34,093 nucleotides of DNA from Thermoleophilia bacterium (GTDB lineage: Bacteria; Actinomycetota; Thermoleophilia; Gaiellales; Gaiellaceae): contig JAICSH010000019.1 in assembly GCA_025936995.1 (NCBI GenBank), positions 1 through 34,093 of the forward strand, given 5' to 3'. Position numbers and translations under genes: made by a program. Below are positions 29,757-34,093 of the stretch, piece by piece (position 1 is the stretch's first letter; every line of letters begins with the position of its first letter). The notes under the pieces are model-generated. The model was not told where the DNA came from and did no database searches. It saw only the letters and a list, made by a program, of their open reading frames with translations.

Positions 29757-29893
29757 GCGCTTTTCTTGTCGCTCTTCTTGCCCCGGCCCATGAAGCGGCC
29801 GCGCACCTGCTTCGCCTTTCGGCGCGCGACCACCTTCCCCACCTTCAGCGTGAGGAAGCCGATGACAGCGTTGCGTCTGTTGACGATGCTCAT
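29753..29893 (-). CDS. Small basic protein of 46 residues, unknown function
   Basis: A short gene that is easy to miss. It reads MSIVNRRNAVIGFLTLKVGK, then VVARRKAKQVRGRFMGRGKK and SDKKSA. It has 15 Lys/Arg and one acidic residue in 46. A hydrophobic patch (AVIGFLTL) near the start is followed by a basic, probably helical tail. Three things support it: a strong Shine-Dalgarno GGAGGAG just upstream of the ATG, a TTGA overlap of its stop with the aminotransferase start, and its place in a gap of otherwise unexplained length between two genes on the same strand. I recognise no family. The basic tail could bind RNA, DNA or membrane phospholipid; this is not decided by the sequence. Confidence 0.8.
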   Translation of the reverse strand: MSIVNRRNAVIGFLTLKVGKVVARRKAKQVRGRFMGRGKKSDKKSA

Positions 29894-29896
29894 TCG

Positions 29897-29903
29897 CTCC
29901 TCC
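29897..29903 (-). promoter_or_regulatory. Strong Shine-Dalgarno of the 46-residue gene
   Basis: GGAGGAG on the minus strand ends three bases before the ATG, with the GGAGG core five bases away. Few genes in this window have so clear a site, which supports the reality of the small gene and, by coupling, the TTG start of the aminotransferase. Confidence 0.75.
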
Positions 29904-29922
29904 TGTCCGGCGCTGCGCAGGG

Positions 29923-31332
29923 CTAAGCCGGTGCGGCCGCCCGCGGCTTGCGGTTGGGGATGTGGATGGCCCGGCCGAGCGCGACGAGGCCGGCCTCCTT
30001 GATCGCCTCCGACAGCGTGGGATGCGGCGCGATGCCGTCCGCGACCGTCTCCACCGTCGACTCCGCCTCGATGGCCACGACGCCGACCTCGACCATGTCC
30101 GTGACGTGCGGCCCGACCATGACGAGCCCGAGCAGCTCGCCGTATCGCGTCTCGTGGATCGACTTCACCCAGCCGATCGTCTCGTCCTGCATCACGGCGC
30201 GCGCGTTCGCGACCCAGGGGAACTGCCCGACCGCGACGTCGTCGCCGTACTGCTCGCGCGCCTCGGCCTCGGTGAGCCCGACTGCCGCGATCTCGGGATC
30301 CGTGTAGATGGGGCGCGGGATCGCGCGATTGTCGAACACGGCTTCGTGCCCGGTCGCGTTCTCCGCGGCGATCTCTCCCTCGCGGAACGCGGTGTGGGCG
30401 AGCTGCCAGTAGCCGGCGCAGTCACCGACCGCGTAGATGTGCGGGACGCTCGTCCGCCGGTGGTCGTCGGTCGAGATGCCTGCGCGGCGGTCGAAGTCGA
30501 CGCCGGCGGCCTCGAGGCCGATCCCCTCGACGAGCGGGCCGCGCCCGACGGAGACGAGCATCAGGTCGGCCTGCACGGTCTCCCCGTCCCCGAAGTGGAC
30601 GGTGAGCTGCGAGCCGTCGTCCTCGACCTTCGAGCACTGCTTGCCGAGCTGGAGCGTGATCCCGCGGCGCCCGAACTGCTTCGCGAGCTCCTTCGCCGCG
30701 TCGGCGTCCTCCTGCGGGATGAGCGTTTCGAGCATCTCGACGATCGTCACCTCGGAGCCGAAGCGGTTGAAGATCGAGGCGAACTCGCAGCCGATGATGC
30801 CGCCGCCGAGGACGACGAGCCGGGCCGGCACCTTCTCCTGGGCGAGCAGGCCGGTCGAGTCGACGCAGCGGGGCGAGTCGAGGCCGTCGATCGGCGGGCG
30901 GAGTGGATACGACCCGGTGGCCACGATCGCCGAGCGGAACGAGACGTCCTCGCCGCCCTCGACCGCGATCGTGTTCGCGTCGGTGAAGCTGCCCTTGCCC
31001 TTGACCCACTCGACGCCGTTCGCCTTGAAGAGGCTCGCGACGCCCGAGGTCATCTGCTTGACGACGCCGGCCTTCCACTCGTTCGCGGTGGCGAGGTCGA
31101 GCTTCGCCTCCGCGACGGCGACCCCGAACTTCCCGAAGTGCTCCTCCGCCTCCTTGAGTGCGAACGCGGTCTGCACCCAGGCCTTCGTCGGGATGCAGCC
31201 GACGCGCAGGCACGTGCCGCCGAGCTCAGGCTCCTTCTCGACGCAGGCGACCTTCGCGCCGAGCTGCGCGGCGCGAATGGCGGCGGTGTACCCGCCCGGG
31301 CCGCCTCCGAGGACGGCGACATCAACGTCCAT
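29923..31332 (-). CDS. lpdA: Dihydrolipoyl dehydrogenase (E3)
   Basis: FAD/NAD disulfide oxidoreductase of 469 residues that reoxidises the lipoyl group of 2-oxoacid dehydrogenase complexes. Seen: the FAD-binding GGGPGGYTAAIRAAQLG from 9, redox cysteines C41 and C46 in GGTCLRVGCIPTK, NAD-binding LGGGIIGCEFASIFNRFG, YAVGDCAG and the C-terminal catalytic pair H437 and E442 in HPTLSE. ATG with AGGGAG seven bases upstream. It lies downstream of E1 beta and E2 genes on the same strand, separated by two short genes and by a 37-base gap from the GNAT gene, so it completes the complex locally. Confidence 0.95.
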   Translation of the reverse strand: MDVDVAVLGGGPGGYTAAIRAAQLGAKVACVEKEPELGGTCLRVGCIPTKAWVQTAFALKEAEEHFGKFGVAVAEAKLDLATANEWKAGVVKQMTSGVASLFKANGVEWVKGKGSFTDANTIAVEGGEDVSFRSAIVATGSYPLRPPIDGLDSPRCVDSTGLLAQEKVPARLVVLGGGIIGCEFASIFNRFGSEVTIVEMLETLIPQEDADAAKELAKQFGRRGITLQLGKQCSKVEDDGSQLTVHFGDGETVQADLMLVSVGRGPLVEGIGLEAAGVDFDRRAGISTDDHRRTSVPHIYAVGDCAGYWQLAHTAFREGEIAAENATGHEAVFDNRAIPRPIYTDPEIAAVGLTEAEAREQYGDDVAVGQFPWVANARAVMQDETIGWVKSIHETRYGELLGLVMVGPHVTDMVEVGVVAIEAESTVETVADGIAPHPTLSEAIKEAGLVALGRAIHIPNRKPRAAAPA

Positions 31333-31369
31333 TGCTCATCTCCCTGGTCATCGTTGCGCCTGAGCGTAC

Positions 31370-31816
31370 TTAGAGGGTCGCGACCATCGTCACGGTTCGG
31401 TCCTCGCGTTCCAGCTCTTCGAAGCCGTGCTTCTCGTAGAAGCCCGTCTGGCCCGGCTCGGCACTGAGGCTGACACGCGAGTAGCCCTGCTCCCGGGCGC
31501 GCGCGAGCAGCGCCTCGAGCAGCTCGCCGCCGGTGCCGTGGCCGCGGTGGCTCGGGACGACGGCGATCGTCAGCTCCGGCGTCTCCTCGTCGACGAAGCC
31601 GAAGCCGGGCGTCGCCTCCGGGAACAGCCGGTACCAGGCGGCGCCGTAGGCGTTCGGGCCGTCGAACGCGACGACACCCGCGTCGCCGCGACGTCCCCAG
31701 TTCTGGACGTAGCGGAAGACCGGCAGGTCGGGATCCTGCGCCATCCGCCAGTGGTAGGCGTGGCGGAGCAGGTCCCGGAGAAAGCGCATGTCCTGCTGGT
31801 CGACCGGCCGCAGCAT
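31370..31816 (-). CDS. GNAT-family N-acetyltransferase (small)
   Basis: A single-domain acetyltransferase of 148 residues. The acetyl-CoA loop is HRGHGTGGELLEALL in the context LTIAVVPSHRGHGTG, and the C-terminal EPGQTGFYEKHGFEEL is the usual fourth motif. The start MLRPVDQQDMRFLRDLLRHA is typical of the family. Its ATG overlaps the stop of the glyoxalase-fold gene by one base. It sits inside a 2-oxoacid dehydrogenase gene set; a protein or small-molecule substrate cannot be told apart. Confidence 0.87.
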   Translation of the reverse strand: MLRPVDQQDMRFLRDLLRHAYHWRMAQDPDLPVFRYVQNWGRRGDAGVVAFDGPNAYGAAWYRLFPEATPGFGFVDEETPELTIAVVPSHRGHGTGGELLEALLARAREQGYSRVSLSAEPGQTGFYEKHGFEELEREDRTVTMVATL

Positions 31817-32151
31817 CAGTCCCGCAGCTCCTGGGCGAGCTGGATCCGGTTGCCGTCTGGGTCGTACACGTCCAGGAGGCGCATCTCCCCGGTCAGCTCG
31901 AGAACGATGCCGACCTCGACGCCCGCCCCGCGGAGCCGCTCCGCCTCCTCCTTGAGGTCGGTGACGTCGACGTGCGCGACGCCGTCGTCGGCCGGCTCGC
32001 CCTCCGCGAGCCCGATCTCCATCGCCCCGCGCCGGAGCGTCGACCAGCGCGCCTCGAAATCGACACCGAGCTCCTCGAAGCCGAGCAGCTCGCGGTAGAA
32101 GCGGCGCCCCTCGTCGAGGTCCCGGACGTGGTACCAGACCGTGGGCGCCAT
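31816..32151 (-). CDS. Glyoxalase/bleomycin-resistance fold (VOC) protein
   Basis: A 111-residue vicinal-oxygen-chelate protein with two beta-alpha-beta-beta-beta halves: VWYHVRDLDEGRRFYRELLGF and, later, GVAHVDVTDLKEEAERLRGAG with the end LLDVYDPDGNRIQLAQE. Candidate metal ligands are H8 in WYHV, H60 in VAHVDV and the late E in QLAQE, so a metal-dependent activity is possible. The substrate is unknown. It lies nine bases after the E2 gene and overlaps the GNAT gene by one base, so it belongs to the same transcript. Confidence 0.87.
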   Translation of the reverse strand: MAPTVWYHVRDLDEGRRFYRELLGFEELGVDFEARWSTLRRGAMEIGLAEGEPADDGVAHVDVTDLKEEAERLRGAGVEVGIVLELTGEMRLLDVYDPDGNRIQLAQELRD

Positions 32152-32160
32152 GTGACAGTT

Positions 32161-33360
32161 CTACAACGCGAGCCCCGGGTCCTCGAGGCTCTCTTTCAGC
32201 GTCTGGAGGAAGGCCGCGGCGGGCGCGCCGTCGACGGCGCGGTGGTCGAAGGTGCCGGTGAGCGTGACCATCGGCCGGACGGCGGTCGCGCCGGCGTACG
32301 GGACGACGCGGTCCTCGGTCGCGCCGACGGCCACGATCGCCGCCTGGGGCGGGTTGAGTACCGCCGTGAAGCGCTCGACCGCGTACATGCCGAGGTTGGA
32401 GATCGTGAACGTGCCGCCGTCGAGATCCTCCGCACGGAGCTTGTTCTCACGTGCCCTCCCCACGAGGTCGGCGCGGGCAGCGGCGATCTCCGTGAGCGAG
32501 AGCCGCTCGGCGCCGCGGATCACCGGCACGACGAGGCCTTGCGGCGCGGCGACGGCGAGACCGACATTCGCGCTCGGGTGGAGGAGGATCGCGTCCTCCG
32601 TGAACTCGGCGTTCACCTCGCGGTGTCGCATCAGCGCCTGGGCGCAGACCTTCGTGAGGACGTCGGTGACGGTGACCCGCACGTCCGGGTCGCGCTCGCG
32701 GAGCCTCGCGACGAGCGCGTTCACGCGTGTCATGTCCGCCGACGCCTGGAGCTGGAAGACCGGGATCTGCCACGCCTCGGTGAGCCGGCGGGCGATCGTC
32801 TTGCGGACGTTCGAGAGCGGGATGCGCTCGACCTCGCCGGCGGGAACTGCAGCTGCGGGGACCGCGGGAGCCGTCGGGCCTCCGACCTCGGCGCGCTCGA
32901 CGTCCTCGGCGACGATGCGGCCGTCGGGTCCGGTGCCGTGGATGCGGGAGAGCTCGACGCCGCGCTCCCGTGCGATCCGCCGCGCGAGCGGCGAGGCCTT
33001 GATCCGGCCGTTGCCGGAGGCGACCGGCGCAACCTCCTGCTCCGCAGCCATCGTCTCGCGCTCTGTTGCCTTCACCTCCTCCTGCGGCGGCGGCGACGCC
33101 GGCGCGACGTCGGGGACGTCCTCGCCCTGCTCGCCGATGAAGGCCACTGTCTGCCCGACGGGGACCTCGCCCTCGGCGACGGCGATCCTGAGCAGGACGC
33201 CGGCCGCCTCGGCCTCGACCTCCTGTGTCACCTTGTCGGTGTCGAGCTCGAAGAGCGGCTCGCCCTTCTCGACCGCCTCGCCCTCGGACTTGAGCCAGCG
33301 GACGATCGTGCCCGACTCCATCCCCTGCCCGAGCCGCGGGAGGATGACCTCGGTCGCCAC
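32161..33360 (-). CDS. Dihydrolipoamide acyltransferase (E2) of a 2-oxoacid dehydrogenase complex
   Basis: A 399-residue E2 with one lipoyl domain (1-80; lipoyl K43 in ELDTDKVTQEVE), an acidic and Pro-rich linker, a peripheral-subunit-binding domain (about 120-157: ASPLARRIARERGVELS then GTGPDGRIVAEDVE) and the acyltransferase core with the catalytic H373 and D377 in TFDHRAVDGAP. The GTG start directly follows the E1 beta stop (TAGGTG, no spacer). The acyl group could be acetyl or branched-chain; the neighbouring E1 beta reads like the pyruvate/acetoin type (see that entry). Co-transcription with E1 beta and, further on, E3 is likely. Confidence 0.92.
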   Translation of the reverse strand: MATEVILPRLGQGMESGTIVRWLKSEGEAVEKGEPLFELDTDKVTQEVEAEAAGVLLRIAVAEGEVPVGQTVAFIGEQGEDVPDVAPASPPPQEEVKATERETMAAEQEVAPVASGNGRIKASPLARRIARERGVELSRIHGTGPDGRIVAEDVERAEVGGPTAPAVPAAAVPAGEVERIPLSNVRKTIARRLTEAWQIPVFQLQASADMTRVNALVARLRERDPDVRVTVTDVLTKVCAQALMRHREVNAEFTEDAILLHPSANVGLAVAAPQGLVVPVIRGAERLSLTEIAAARADLVGRARENKLRAEDLDGGTFTISNLGMYAVERFTAVLNPPQAAIVAVGATEDRVVPYAGATAVRPMVTLTGTFDHRAVDGAPAAAFLQTLKESLEDPGLAL

Positions 33361-34093
33361 CTACGACTTCCCCACGGTCCGCCTGATGGCCGCGAGCACA
33401 TCCTCCGCGTGCGGGACGACGAACGCCTCCATCACGGGCGCGAACGGGAGCGGCGCGAACTTCGCACCGACGCGCTCGATCGGCGCGTCGAGCCAGTCGA
33501 ACGCCTGGTACTGGAGGACGGCCGCGACCTCGGCGCCGAAGCCCATCCTCGTGACCGCCTCGTGAGCGACGACGGCGCGGTTCGTCTTCTTCACCGAGCC
33601 GACGAGCGTCTCCTCGTCGAGCGGCTGCAACGTCCGCGGGTCGACGACCTCGACCGAGATCCCGTCGTGCTCGGCCTCCTCGGCTGCCTTGAGGCTCTCG
33701 TGCACGAGCCGGCCGGTCGCGATCACGGTCACGTCTTCGCCCTCCCGATGCACGCGCGCGCGTCCGAAGGGGATCGGCTCGATCTCCTGCGGCACCTCGC
33801 CCTTGATCGGGTACAGCGTCCTGTGCTCGAAGAAGACGACCGGGTTGTCGTCGTAGATCGCCGACCAGAGGAGCCCGCGCACGTCCTCCGGCGTCGAGGC
33901 GAAGACGACCTTGAGCCCCGGAATGTGGACGAACCACGCCTCGAGCTGCTGCGCGTGCTGCGCGCCCGGAGACCAGCCGGCCCCGCCCTGCGTCCTGAAG
34001 ACGACCGGGACGGTGAGCTGCCCGCCCGACATGTAGCGGTGCTTCGCCGCCTGGTTGACGATCTGCTCCGTCGCGAGCGTGAGGAAGTCCTCG
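33361..34093 (-). CDS. 2-oxoacid dehydrogenase E1 beta subunit, 5' end outside the window
   Basis: The visible C-terminal 243 residues of the thiamine-dependent E1 beta subunit. The frame is open to the window edge; an internal ATG at 34032 is not the start, because family similarity (DFLTLATEQIVNQAAKHRY) continues upstream. Seen: MSGGQLTVPVVFRTQGG, QLEAWFVHIPGLKVVFASTP, LLWSAIYDDNPVVFFEH, then the C-terminal transketolase domain with VDPRTLQPLDEETL and AVVAHEAVTRMGFGAEVA. The YMSGGQ form followed by PVVFR is found in pyruvate and acetoin dehydrogenases; branched-chain E1 beta usually reads RSGGLFNCGSLTIR. So pyruvate/acetoin-type is favoured, although leucine genes elsewhere would suit a branched-chain complex. 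Confidence 0.92.
   Translation of the reverse strand, partial: EDFLTLATEQIVNQAAKHRYMSGGQLTVPVVFRTQGGAGWSPGAQHAQQLEAWFVHIPGLKVVFASTPEDVRGLLWSAIYDDNPVVFFEHRTLYPIKGEVPQEIEPIPFGRARVHREGEDVTVIATGRLVHESLKAAEEAEHDGISVEVVDPRTLQPLDEETLVGSVKKTNRAVVAHEAVTRMGFGAEVAAVLQYQAFDWLDAPIERVGAKFAPLPFAPVMEAFVVPHAEDVLAAIRRTVGKS

Noticed and set aside
27318-30002. Very long open frame (894 codons) on the plus strand across the MFS, aminotransferase and small-protein genes
   Set aside because: It runs antisense to three well-supported genes and has only low-complexity Arg/Glu/Asp-rich sequence; a shadow frame.
32161-34093. Naming the E1 beta/E2 pair branched-chain 2-oxoacid dehydrogenase
   Set aside because: The leucine genes make it tempting, but the visible E1 beta motifs resemble the pyruvate/acetoin type; left as 2-oxoacid dehydrogenase.

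Overview
The window is a very compact stretch of high-GC chromosome. Genes abut or overlap, most starts are GTG or TTG, and no rRNA, tRNA, integrase, insertion sequence, CRISPR array or phage gene was seen. Together with a class III cyclase-AAA-TPR regulator, a SpoIID-domain secreted protein and many leaderless-type starts, this suggests an actinobacterium, perhaps of a deep lineage such as Thermoleophilia. That placement is inference; no marker gene settles it.

Layout, left to right. (1) 1-2566, plus strand: the 3' part of a methylcrotonyl-CoA carboxylase beta gene, a small acidic unknown protein and a GT87-like membrane protein. (2) 2499-4261, minus: proline dehydrogenase and a DapA-family lyase. 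(3) 4286-8788, plus: methylglutaconyl-CoA hydratase, a MEDS-domain protein whose gene looks cut by an in-frame TAG, and a large cyclase-AAA-TPR regulator. (4) 8785-11750: a Zur-like repressor divergent from a zinc ABC transporter (znuA-znuC-znuB). (5) 11699-13605, minus: a small cupin and a SpoIID/LytB-like secreted protein. (6) 13707-16186, plus: biotin carboxylase/BCCP (the probable MCC alpha subunit) and a GNAT protein. (7) 16183-16500, minus: an SCP2 sterol-carrier protein. (8) 16577-24097, plus: M17 aminopeptidase, acyl-CoA dehydrogenase, two tandem CtaG-like membrane proteins, a metallo-beta-lactamase/rhodanese protein, an AniA-type copper nitrite reductase and a DoxX-like protein. (9) 24106-34093, minus: AlkP-superfamily hydrolase, threonine dehydratase, MeaB-type GTPase, MFS transporter, HisC-like aminotransferase, a 46-residue basic protein, dihydrolipoyl dehydrogenase, GNAT, glyoxalase-fold protein, E2 acyltransferase and E1 beta (cut by the window edge).

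The theme is oxidation of amino acids and acyl-CoAs. MCC beta, methylglutaconyl-CoA hydratase and MCC alpha are three parts of leucine breakdown, spread over separate transcription units. Proline dehydrogenase, threonine dehydratase, an aminopeptidase, an acyl-CoA dehydrogenase, the B12-mutase chaperone MeaB and a 2-oxoacid dehydrogenase complex fit the same economy. A second theme is metals and respiration: zinc uptake under a Zur-like repressor, and a copper/sulfur/nitrogen-oxide group (CtaG x2, persulfide dioxygenase-like protein, NirK, DoxX).

Two styles of gene start are visible. One has a TAnnnT -10-like box 6-10 bases before the start codon and no Shine-Dalgarno, which suggests leaderless mRNA; at two divergent gene pairs the -10 boxes of the two strands overlap. 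The other has a clear Shine-Dalgarno (NirK, SCP2, Lpd and the 46-residue protein). Convergent genes overlap at their 3' ends, so little room exists for terminators.
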